DNA of 64,000 nucleotides from Episyrphus balteatus (taxonomy: Eukaryota > Arthropoda > Insecta > Diptera > Syrphidae): positions 69,498,625 to 69,562,624 of the forward strand of contig NC_079134.1 in the NCBI RefSeq assembly GCF_945859705.1, in the 5' to 3' direction. How positions within the stretch are numbered: position 1 is the first letter of the stretch; each line of letters begins with the position of its first letter. The notes beneath the pieces were generated by a model. That model was not told the origin of the DNA. It did not search any database and saw nothing but the letters and a program-made list of their open reading frames with translations. This document shows positions 11,741-20,769 of the stretch, in pieces. A program made the position numbers and the translations under genes.

Positions 11741-12695
11741 TTTTTTTTGATAAAAATGATTATATTATTGAAGTTCTTAAGGGGTTATATCTAGTTGTAA
11801 GTGCGAAAAAACGTTCTTTTTTGCGGATTTTTTGTGAAGAGGCATTTCATTATACAAACATAAAGAATACATGTACATATAGCAAATTTAATGTATAAAA
11901 ATAATTCGCTGTGTATTTAGAAAAATATTGGGTTCCGTTATTTTTGTAGTAGATCTCCTAGACGACCTCCAAAAAAAGCTGTCTGGCGGTGAGCAAGATA
12001 TCTCTGATACAAATCACCCAAAATTGAAAAATCCAAAATATTCATTTCCAGGATAGACAAATGCAGGTAATGAACGAAGGAATAGTCAAAATTTTGATTT
12101 TTGACAAAATGGCGGCTTCTCAAAGACAAAAATCGTTTTTTTTTTCACGAAAATTTACACTTTAAAATGGCATAAAAAATCCAATTATTGTCAAAAACCT
12201 TTTTCCTTCGTTCATTACCTGACAAAAGTATCAAAGAAAATTCAGTAAAAATTTCAAGCCGATCGGTCCAGCCGTTCCGGAGTAATCGTGCTCACCGCCA
12301 GACACATTTTTTTTGGAGGTCGTCTAGGAGATCTACTACAAAAATAACGGAACCCGATATTTTTTTAAATACACATCGAATTCTTTTTATACATTAAATT
12401 TGCTATAGGGATATGTATTCTTTAGGCTTATATAATTAAATGCCTCTTTACAAAAAATCCACAAAAAAGAAGGTTTTTTTTGCACTTACAACTAGATATA
12501 ACCCCTTAAAGACTAAATCTGACAAAGCTTCCATTTATCAATTTCAAGCTTAGTGTTCCAGCTGATAAACTGAAATTGATAATGAATCCCGATGTTTGGC
12601 CTGAGCATGTTAAAGTCAAACCGTTTGTTTCATTGACAAAAACCGAGAACCAAAAAAACGACCAACAACCGCTGAATGTAAAGAATCTGGTATGA
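11741..12695 (+). pseudogene. LINE ORF1 C-terminal remnant, split by a foldback element
   Basis: Coding resumes across the 11781-12505 insertion: KFLKTKSDKASIYQFQ, then SVPADKLKLIMNPDVWPEHV up to a stop at 12693-12695. This is the conserved C-terminal tail of ORF1 proteins in the LINE group whose ORF1 carries a PHD finger, and it matches in layout the tail of the ORF1 at 30262-31512. One frameshift lies between QFQ and SVPAD. The stop overlaps the ORF2 start as ATGA, as is common in these LINEs. Confidence 0.75.
11781..12505. mobile_element. TTAA-flanked foldback element, family 1, copy 1
   Basis: A 725-bp element with long inverted ends starting GGGGTTATATCTAGTTGTAA, extending about 200 bp. 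It is flanked by TTAA at 11777-11780 and 12506-12509. A second copy is at 22947-23668. It has no coding capacity. TTAA targets are typical of piggyBac-type transposition, but the tip is not the usual CCC, so the superfamily is an inference. Confidence 0.8.
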
Positions 12696-14117
12696 TAATG
12701 CCACTGCCAACATACTCTCCTTTGTCTCAATCCTCATTAAAAGCCTCTGAGTTGCATTTTCTTTATAACAATGCTGGTGGGCTTAGAACTAAAATGCACT
12801 CTGTCTTTCTATTGTCATCATCTCTACAATATGATATAATCGCTGTAAGCGAAACATGGCTCTCTGAGAACCACTTCAGCTCGTAATTGTTCGACTGTAA
12901 ACTCTTCAATGTTTTTCACAAAGATCAATGTGGTTTCACAACTGGTATGACCCGTGGTGGTGGTGTGCTGCTCGCTATCAGTGTTGCCACTTCCAAACAA
13001 AATTTGCGCAGTAGATCCATAAAAAAAATGCAGTAGATTAAAAATATTCGCAGTAGATTTTTTATTTTACAAGCAAAATACCCGTATGTTAAGTAACAGT
13101 CAGAATACCTTTCTTATTACAACCAAAGTCGTGTACAGAATTTAAATTAAGCATTTTTAATTCCTTTTAGATTTTTTTTCACAAATCCAGACTCTATCTG
13201 TTGGGCCAAAAACATTTAAAACAGGGTGTTTTGCAGCTTCTTTAAAGCTGGTTTTGAGTTAAGAGCAGATTTTGTACATTTCAATACAATTTAATTACAA
13301 AGAAATCGGTTTATTATTTTTTTAAAAGGCTTGGAATTTTATTTTTTGCAAGAAATGCAGTAGATCTACTGCAATTGCAGTAAAGTGTCAACGCTGCTCG
13401 CTATCCTATCTATGATGATAAAACTTCTTTAATTCCTTTTAATGTCAGTAATGATTCTGAAAGTATAGTTGTGGATACTTTCTCTGAATTCGGATTAAAG
13501 CAAATAAATTGCTTTCCAAATAGTTTGAATAGGTTCCTTGACTTAGTGTTTGTTGATACCGAGTTCAGTATCAACCCCATTCTGACAATCATGTTTGTCT
13601 TTCTCTAAAATTTTCCTTTTATAAATATTTAAAACTGCAAAATAGTAACCTTTCTTATAATTTAAAAAAAATGTAAATTTAATGAAATATCCAATGTAAT
13701 TATATCTTCCTGTCAGACATCTGTCTTGAACAACTGCGAAATTAAAATTGCATATAATTTTCTTACTAATTCTTTAAAAGAGGCAATTGATTTATTTACA
13801 CCTAAAATCTCTTAAAATTATGCTAAATGGTTCAACAAAAAACTAATAAATATTAACAACAGAAAAAAACAAAGCTTTTAAACTATTTAGAAATTCAATT
13901 AATGATTTAGTTCTCTATAACAAATATCTTCGATTACAAAAGGAGGAGGATGTCTTGAATATAGAGACTAATCTCAAAAAAAAAATAGTAATGTTTTTGG
14001 AAATTCATAAATGAAAAGAAGAGCTCAGCTGGTATTCCAAACATAGTTCATTTCGATGGTGAAACATCTAGTGACCCATTTAAAATGTGAAATTTGTTCG
14101 CAAGCTTTTTTCGTTCA
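12692..14117 (+). pseudogene. LINE ORF2 5' part (endonuclease to before RT), degenerate
   Basis: Starts with ATG overlapping the ORF1 stop. The endonuclease N-terminus is clear (LHFLYNNAGGLRTK, then DIIAVSETWL). A stop follows at about residue 65, and a hAT MITE interrupts at 12979-13396. After it come RFLDLVFVDTEF (endonuclease C-terminus) and, near 14000, a linker with a Trp-Lys-Phe-Ile-like stretch, SAGIPNIVHFDGETSSDPF and NLFASFF, which normally precede the RT domain. The RT itself is absent; the sequence is cut by the foldback element at 14118. Several frameshifts and stops. The family resembles the 30-34 kb LINE. Confidence 0.75.
12979..13396. mobile_element. hAT-type MITE
   Basis: 418 bp with imperfect TIRs CAGTGTTGCCACTT / CAGCGTTGACACTT and a perfect 8-bp target duplication CTCGCTAT (12971-12978 and 13397-13404). 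The CAG start and 8-bp duplication are hAT hallmarks. It sits in the LINE endonuclease and contains repeated GCAGTAGAT words near both ends. Confidence 0.85.
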
Positions 14118-14836
14118 GGGGTAATAACACCTTGTAAACCATGAAATCGAGCGTCATTTTCATCAGCGTATAATACAAAGCAGAAATATTATTTTCTTTT
14201 GGTGTTTGTTTAGTTTAATTAAGTATATTAATAAATAACAGAATAGGCTTATGTTAAATTTTTTAATGATGTGAAATTTTTTAAATGGCGGTGTAGTTCA
14301 GGATGATAGTAAAATCCTGTGCTCCCATCGGGCGACCAACTAACTCCTACAATTTTTAACCGATTGGGCTGAAATTTTGTGTGGAGCTTAAAAATACTAT
14401 TCTCTGTAGGATTTTTTTGAAATATTAATTTTTAAAGAAATGGCATTAGTTTGAAAAAATTATTTCATTCCAAAAAAAAAATTCGTTGAAAAAAATACCA
14501 TAAAATCGTTAAATTTTAATATTTCAAAAAAATCCTACGTACTTCACTAGAGAATAGTATTTTTAAGCTCCACACAAAATTTCAGCCCAATCGGTTAAAA
14601 ACTGTAGGAGTTAGTTGGTCGCCCGATGGGAGCACAGGATTTTACTATCATCCTGAACTACACCGCCATTTAAAAAATTTCACATCATTAAAAAATTTAA
14701 CATAAGCCTATTCTGTTACCTAATAATATACTTAATTAAACTAAACAAACACCAAAAGTAAAGAATATTTCTTCTTTGTTTTATACGCTGATGGAAATGA
14801 CGCTCGATTTCATGGTTTACAAGGTGTTATTACCCC
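14118..14836. mobile_element. TTAA-flanked foldback element, family 2
   Basis: 719-bp near-palindrome with arms of roughly 300 bp starting GGGGTAATAACACCTTG. It is flanked by TTCA on the left (14114-14117) and TTAA on the right (14837-14840). The tip GGGGT resembles family 1, but the bodies differ. It has no coding capacity. It truncates the LINE ORF2. Confidence 0.75.
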
Positions 14837-15166
14837 TTAAGGAAAATGTATGTATGAATATAGGTAAGCAAAGAAAAAAAAAAAAAAGTTGGCAAACAGG
14901 AAATTAGCAAAAATAATAAAGTTTTTTTTTATTATTAATACGCTTTTATTAGCTTTGTTTGTAACTGACAAAGCAACTAAAAAACTAGCTATATAAATAT
15001 TGGAAAACAATTTTTATCCGATTCCTATTATCGTATCGAACTGAAACTTTGAACACACATATGAGGTTCGGAATGCCACGCAATATTTTGAGGTCCGGAA
15101 TCAGGGGAGGGGCATTGGGGGGTTAAAACACCCCAAATCTATTTTATCCCATTCTAATTATCGCAA
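14837..15166. repeat. Inverted-pair arm, left
   Basis: About 330 bp starting TTAAGGAAAATGTATG and ending near ATCGCAA. Its inverted copy is at 23896-24478. No coding content. The pair encloses 14.8-24.5 kb. Confidence 0.85.
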
Positions 15167-15556
15167 AAACTTTTGTAGGTAATTTGCAAGTCGAAAAACT
15201 TAAGAGGTAATTTTCTCGTTTTCGTCCCGTTTTCGAGTTACCACGGTTTTTATGATTTTTGCTCTCTTGTCCTTTAACTTGCCTTATCTTTGCCAAACCA
15301 CGTTTGATTTGAAAGATTTTTTACAACCAATCAAGAATTTACTACAGTTTAAGTTTGTCTCAAAACTTTTTTCTCTGCGGACAACCGTTTCGCCACAATT
15401 TTGCATCAAACACAATTTTCTTCGTTTTTTAAGTTGTTTTTTACACTTTCATATCATTTTAGTCAAAAAAACACGTTAATAAGTATTAATTTTGTGTGCT
15501 TTTTATTAAAGCCCAGTTTTTTTTCATAAAAAAAATAAGTTTTATTTCATAAAAAA
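15167..15556. other. No recognised feature
   Basis: AT-rich sequence. A 75-codon open frame at 15252-15479 shows no known domain. Confidence 0.35.
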
Positions 15557-16220
15557 GGCTACTGAAAGTAATAAAATAAAAATAAAGAAACTGAGTGAAT
15601 TCAAAAAAAAATAATTTTTAATTAAAAAATTAATTTAAATGAATTAAAAACTTTTACTGAGCTATTGTGGTTAAGAAAAGAACAAATAGATAAAGCTCAG
15701 AAAAAATTTTAATTCATTTAAGAGCCAATTTTTCAATCTTCTAATAAACAGTCAGTTAACTGTTCGAAGAATAAAGTTATTAGGCTCATAAACAATCAGA
15801 TAAAAACATTGAATTTTTCAATCAAGAATAATTTATTTTACAGAATAACAAAAAAAAAATTGTCAAATTCAAAAATATTTAAAATTAAACGTCATTTTTA
15901 TTCATGATTGTTTTTGTTTTCTTGTTTTCCACTGTATTTTTTCAAAATTCAAGCTTTGACAACTGACACAATAGTTTTGTTGATATTATTCCTTAGAATA
16001 ATTTTTATTCGTCTCTGAAAGAAGCAGATAGTTTTATTCTTAGGAATAAGCTATATCTGCTTGTTGAAAAATTGATTTTTTCTCTATCCTTAGGAATAAG
16101 TACTAACTGCCTGTTTAACTGACTATTGAAAAATTGGCCCTAAATCAATTTTTTATTTAAAAATTATTTTTTTTTTAATTCACTCAGTTTGTTTATTTTT
16201 TTTAATTATTTTCAGTAGCC
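15557..16220. mobile_element. Foldback element with a nested MITE
   Basis: Inverted ends GGCTACTGAAARTAAT with matching GAAACTGAGTGAATTC-type sequence inside both arms. The centre is interrupted by the MITE at 15722-16140. No coding content; superfamily unknown. Confidence 0.6.
15722..16140. mobile_element. MITE with TAA target duplication
   Basis: 419 bp with TIR G(A/G)GCCAATTTTTCAAT and flanking TAA at 15719-15721 and 16141-16143. A 3-bp TWA duplication points to the PIF/Harbinger group. Internal CCTTAGGAATAA-type words occur in both orientations. Confidence 0.65.
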
Positions 16221-16341
16221 AGTGTTCGTAAAAATGACCACAGAATGAGTTTTGTTTGGATTAGCAAAAAAATTTTCCTTTTTCAGTTCCCGAAAACATT
16301 GTTTTTAATAAAACGGAAAATTTGTAAACCGTGTTATATTA

Positions 16342-17260
16342 GGGTGGCGCAAAATAAAAATACATATTTTCTTCTACTTTTATTAGCGGAATAAAAAACA
16401 ACAGTGGTTCACATTTGAAACAAATTATTGGTTGGAAAAAAATATTTTTAGTTAGGGTGTTACAAAAAATTTTTTTTGGGTTCGAAAAAAAAAATAGTTT
16501 TAGTGCACAGAAGTTTTGTTTGTTTGCTATAGCATATCAAATTGATTAAATCGGTTTTGGTTGAATTCCAAGAGTAAATGTAAAATATACTCAGCCCTAT
16601 TGTGAGTTTCACGTGGAATGTTTTCCGCCCGGAAAATTTTTGTTCGCCCGGAATTTGAAAATGAGTTCCATCCGAAGGGAGTTTACATTTCCCGCTTAAC
16701 TAGTTTCTTGTTCGGCACCAAAATTTTAGTGAGAGAACAGTCGAATGCCTGAAAAATTACCTGAAAAAAAGTTGAAATTACAAGGAGATTGTCGAACGTG
16801 AACAACTTTTCGCCCGGAACTCACAATAGGGGAAAAGTGAAATTCAATTTGTCTTGGTTGAATCTTGTTTATGTGAAACTCTCAATAGGGCTGACTATGT
16901 TGCTGAGCGCCTAATGCGAAAATGCCTTCTCAACTTTACATTATACTATTTCATAAACCATGTTTTACAAACTTTCTCTTCAGTGAAAATTATTTTTTTC
17001 AATAATCAAAAAAAAAAAATTTTCGAACCACCCTAATGGAAATTTTTTTTCTTCGATAATTTCGTCAAAATAATATCCACGTTGAATTTTTTCGAATTCC
17101 ACAAGAAACTGTAGAAGATAACAATTTTTAGAGCCACCCTAACACGAAAAAAAAATTAAACTCGATCTATCAAAAAACACGAATGTAAATATAGAATGTA
17201 AATATCACTAGAATGTAAATATTTCGAAAAATGAAAAAAGAAACATTTTTTGCACCACCC
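16342..17260. mobile_element. TA-flanked element with GGGTGG ends
   Basis: Left end GGGTGGCGCAAAATAAAAA and right end GCACCACCC are inverted, with TA on both sides. Further copies of the same end (CCACCCTAA) lie at about 17028 and 17135, suggesting nested relatives. No transposase is seen. Confidence 0.5.
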
Positions 17261-17262
17261 TA

Positions 17263-17712
17263 ATTAATATGTTTGCTTTTAATTTTTTTTACAATATTTA
17301 CATTTATTAACAATAAAAACATGGAATCAAAAGCCAAATAATTGAGAGAGATTCCGTAAGAGATAGACGTGTTTATAGACTGTTCCGAGTGATTTAAAGA
17401 AAAAACTATTATAGGTCGTTTCAAATCAAAAGTTCTGACTCTGAGTTTATTTTCTTCCTTCCAATAAAATTGAGAGCAAATAAACAAAAAACTCAGTTTT
17501 ATTGGCTCATTGCGACAAATCAACTCAAAAATAACAACAAATCATGCTTGTTTGAATGAAAGAAATGGTAGAAAAAAAAAAATAAACAAACGAAAAATCT
17601 GAATTTGTTTATTAATGATTTCTATGGTGACGACTCCAAAATAATTGAAAAATAAAAATAAGATATTTACTGCCCAATTATACAAATGAAAAGATGGGAA
17701 TAGAATTTTAAG
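17263..17712. other. No recognised feature
   Basis: AT-rich. An 87-codon minus-strand frame (17260-17523) has no recognisable domain. Confidence 0.35.
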
Positions 17713-17856
17713 TTATGAATTGCTATCAAATAAACTGGACATTTCTGTTCCATCTTCACCTAGTCCTAAAACAATATCTTCGGCAAAGTTATCCCAACTG
17801 CCTTCAAATGATAAATAATTAAATAATTGTATGTTTCTTTGTATGGCCCGCGGATA
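17713..17856 (-). pseudogene. Unidentified coding-like fragment
   Basis: On the minus strand, 47 codons ending in TAA read as ordinary protein: FNYLSFEGSWDNFAEDIVLG, then a short acidic and serine-rich tail ending in SSLFDSNS. Another coding-like stretch, IHLVAVESGGKATGLAS, lies on the same strand beyond the MITE, near 18400-18460, and KLIRLLEGSIYEAAELFPKL near 18510-18570, with stops between. I do not recognise the protein. It could be a decayed transposon gene or a captured host exon. Confidence 0.35.
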
Positions 17857-17868
17857 TGGATTATGGTG

Positions 17869-18390
17869 CGTTCTTTTATTCGACAATGTTAACTATTGTT
17901 TACAATAGTTAACTTTTATTAATCCTAAATGAGAAAAAAGTTACAAAGTGTAACATCGTGACGTCACAGCTTCGTTCCTAAATCCAGTGTTGAAGTGTCA
18001 AATAGTTACATTTTGTTACTTTTTCCAACTCAGCTTCTGGACTTGAGTTTCAATGTTAATCTCTCAAACACAAATAAATGGGGTAGAGAGGGGATGATGT
18101 GAGAAGAGAATTTTTTGTTTGTTTCCATATTTGAAATTATTTAATGCATATTTTTCTTTCAATTTGCTAAGAATTCAATTTGAAAGAATTATTTCAGTGC
18201 CAAATTAATTATTTCTTGTTTATTTATTCATAAAATTGATCTCAAAAAATTTGTTTTGACAGATCAACAAAATGTAACATTTCGTCGTTCCTAAATCAAA
18301 GTTGACATTTTGTAACAAAATCTAACAAAAACAAATACAACGATTTTTTTGACATAACAACAATAGTTAACATTATTCAATAAAAGAACG
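17869..18390. mobile_element. MITE with CGTTCTTTTATT ends, copy 1
   Basis: 522 bp with inverted ends CGTTCTTTTATTCGACAATG / CGTTCTTTTATTGAATAATG and a GTTAACTATTGT repeat just inside. A second copy is at 48664-49186 in the same orientation. No coding content. The outer boundary and target duplication are unclear here. Confidence 0.75.
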
Positions 18391-18708
18391 GGCCACTGAT
18401 GCAAGCCCGGTAGCCTTGCCTCCGCTTTCTACGGCTACCAAGTGAATCCACAGACGGATCAATTTATTAAAATAGGGATATCAAGAACTGTTCGTCATTT
18501 TTTTTATCGTAATTTTGGAAAAAGTTCAGCTGCCTCATAAATGCTTCCTTCCAGTAAGCGAATGAGTTTTTTTTATTTTTGCTCAATTTTCCATGGGACT
18601 TTTGATTTGAAACGACCAATATAATTGAACTTTTTGAACTATTTTATTAGCTATCAATAAAATCTAAATAAATTTCGATTTAAATGTGGATTTGATTTGC
18701 TATATAAA
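18391..18708. other. LINE 5' leader and coding-like scraps
   Basis: Upstream of the ORF1 start at 18709. The minus strand shows the coding-like scraps noted at 17713. Otherwise nothing is recognised. Confidence 0.3.
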
Positions 18709-19727
18709 ATGGAAAACAATTGTAGAAGGTGCAGAAGAGTAATTCGCGGAGAAACGGGAATAAGATGTGCCGGTGTTTGCGATAAAATATTCCATGTAGC
18801 GGCAAGTTGTTGCGGTTTTGATTCTTATACATACGTCGAATGCATTAGAAACATGTGAAAACATAAGATTTGTATGCGGAGATTGTATTTTGTATATACA
18901 TAATGTGGATTTTGCGTTAAAAGATATGTCATCGGCGGTGGAGAAAAACAGTGAATATTTAAAGGAATATAAAAATGAATTTGAAAGTGCGTTGGAAAAT
19001 AACAAACGGGAAATAAAGAATCTGTTGGAAGCAATCGAAGAGCAATATACTAAGAGAATACATGAAATGAAAAAGGCCCAAATAATTTGTGAAAAGAGTG
19101 TAGAGGAAATTAAAAAAATAAATGATTTTAGTAAAGAGTTTAAAAAGCAGAGTGAGAAGCTATGCAGTGATGTGAGGGAGATGACAAGTAATAATAATAC
19201 AGTCATCAACAGTGTGAAAGAGATGAAATTAGATATAGTGAAAGAGATAAAAGGTAGCGACAAAAACAAAAATACATTTACATATTCTGAGCAATTAAAA
19301 AAAGCAGTGGGAATGAGTGCACCAATTATATTAAAACCAAAAGCAAAGCAGGAAAGTGAACAAACAAAAAGTGAAATAAAAGAGAGAATTAAACCATCTT
19401 CAATAAATGTAGGAGTGAGTGCAATTGTAAAGTAAACAAGCAAGTTGCTATAAGATGTGAAAATAATGATGCACGATCAAAATTGGCTAATGAAATGAAA
19501 GAGAAATTAAGTGATAAATATGATGTACATTTGCCAAAAATGCGTTTTCCTAAAATTTTAATTACAGGATTGAGTGAAGCTTTGGAAGCCAATACAATTA
19601 TCGAGGCAATAAAAAAGCAAAACAATATTCAGTGCGATGAAATAAAGTGCATTAAAGTGTATAAATCACATAAAAATTAACGTTTTTATAATGCACTAAT
19701 CGAAATAGACGGAAAATTATTAAAAAA
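18709..19727 (+). pseudogene. LINE ORF1 with PHD-like zinc finger, frameshifted
   Basis: The ATG at 18709 opens a Cys/His finger: CRRCRRVI, RCAGVC, then KIFHVAASCC. The frame shifts between about 18815 and 18855 and the last finger pair (CGDC) is read in the next frame. A long charged coiled-coil region follows up to a stop at 19433-19435. Another frame then carries the conserved C-terminal block KLSDKYDVHLPKMRFPKILI. The protein is the nucleic-acid-binding partner of the LINE. Its end is interrupted by the MITE at 19728. Confidence 0.75.
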
Positions 19728-20161
19728 CAACGGCAACACTTACAGTTTTGATTGATACTTTTTTCAAAAGCTAGAATTATAAACTTAATACTAATTTTAA
19801 AATGAAGTTAATTTAATCTATTGTTTTTGAAATACCCGATTTCAAAGTCAAAACTTGTGAAAAAAAAAGTTTAAAAAGCACATTGAGTACAATTTTCACA
19901 AAGACTGTGGACTTCAATACGAAATTGATCGACAAAGTAAACTGCCTTAATTGATTTCTTATCAAATCATGAAAATCATAGTGTTCCTATGCCTTCTACT
20001 TTTTGAGAAAATTGAAAAATAGACAAAATACTTTCTTTATCGGAATCACTCGTTTATTTCAAATAGGATTGATTAAAATAACTTAATTTTAAAATTAATA
20101 TTAAGTTTATAATTCTAGCTTTTGAAAAAAGTATCAATCAAAACTGTAAGTGTTGCCGTTG
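19728..20161. mobile_element. Foldback MITE with CAACGGCAACACTT ends
   Basis: 434 bp with about 90-bp inverted arms (CAACGGCAACACTTACAGTT...). Flanking A and T runs extend the symmetry, so the target duplication cannot be read. It breaks the end of the LINE ORF1. Confidence 0.75.
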
Positions 20162-20164
20162 TTT

Positions 20165-20769
20165 TGTAATATTTTTTTTTTTATTTTAACAATTTTTTCT
20201 AGAAAATTGCCCCTCCCGCCAAAACGGGGGGACATTGACCCCCCTCCCATAGTAAACAATGATTGTATTTAACCCCTCTACAAAATCTCATTATCAGTTC
20301 TTGGTGCTTAAGTTATCGTACTTTCCCCTCAAATGTTTCTGTTTTACTTGAGTAAAACTAAAAATGCGAAAAAAATATAGATTAAAATGGCCATACTTCG
20401 GTTAATTTTCAATGAAAAAATTTAGTGAGTACAGCATTTTGAAGGAAATTTAATCTTCTTTTTTTCTTTGGAGCAACGTTTATGTCTATCTCAATCCAAA
20501 AAACAAGTAAAAATTCTCTACAAAAAGTTTTGTGCAATATATCAAAATTTTGCTTGGTTTACGAGGTATATTGAAAAAATCAAAAAAGGGGCTTTTGCAC
20601 CCCTATCTTCAGTTTCCACCCTCTCATTTAATAGCACTCTGCGGTTTTATCTTCTTTTATAACCCATTGAACGATTCCTGCAATAAAAACCCGTGAACGT
20701 CTTAGTTCCTTATTACCCTGTTTTTTTTCGACATAATCAATAGCCTATTCTTATAAACAGATTGTATCG
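20165..20769. other. Unassigned insertion inside the LINE
   Basis: Separates ORF1 from the end of the endonuclease, so either the first part of ORF2 was replaced or it has diverged beyond recognition. It contains CCCCTCCCGCCAAAACGGGG and other C/G-run phrases. No known domain. Confidence 0.35.

Noticed and set aside
18700..19443. 247-codon open frame on the minus strand
   Set aside because: It lies antisense to the LINE ORF1 and is hydrophobic low-complexity; the plus strand has the recognisable PHD finger and conserved C-terminal block.
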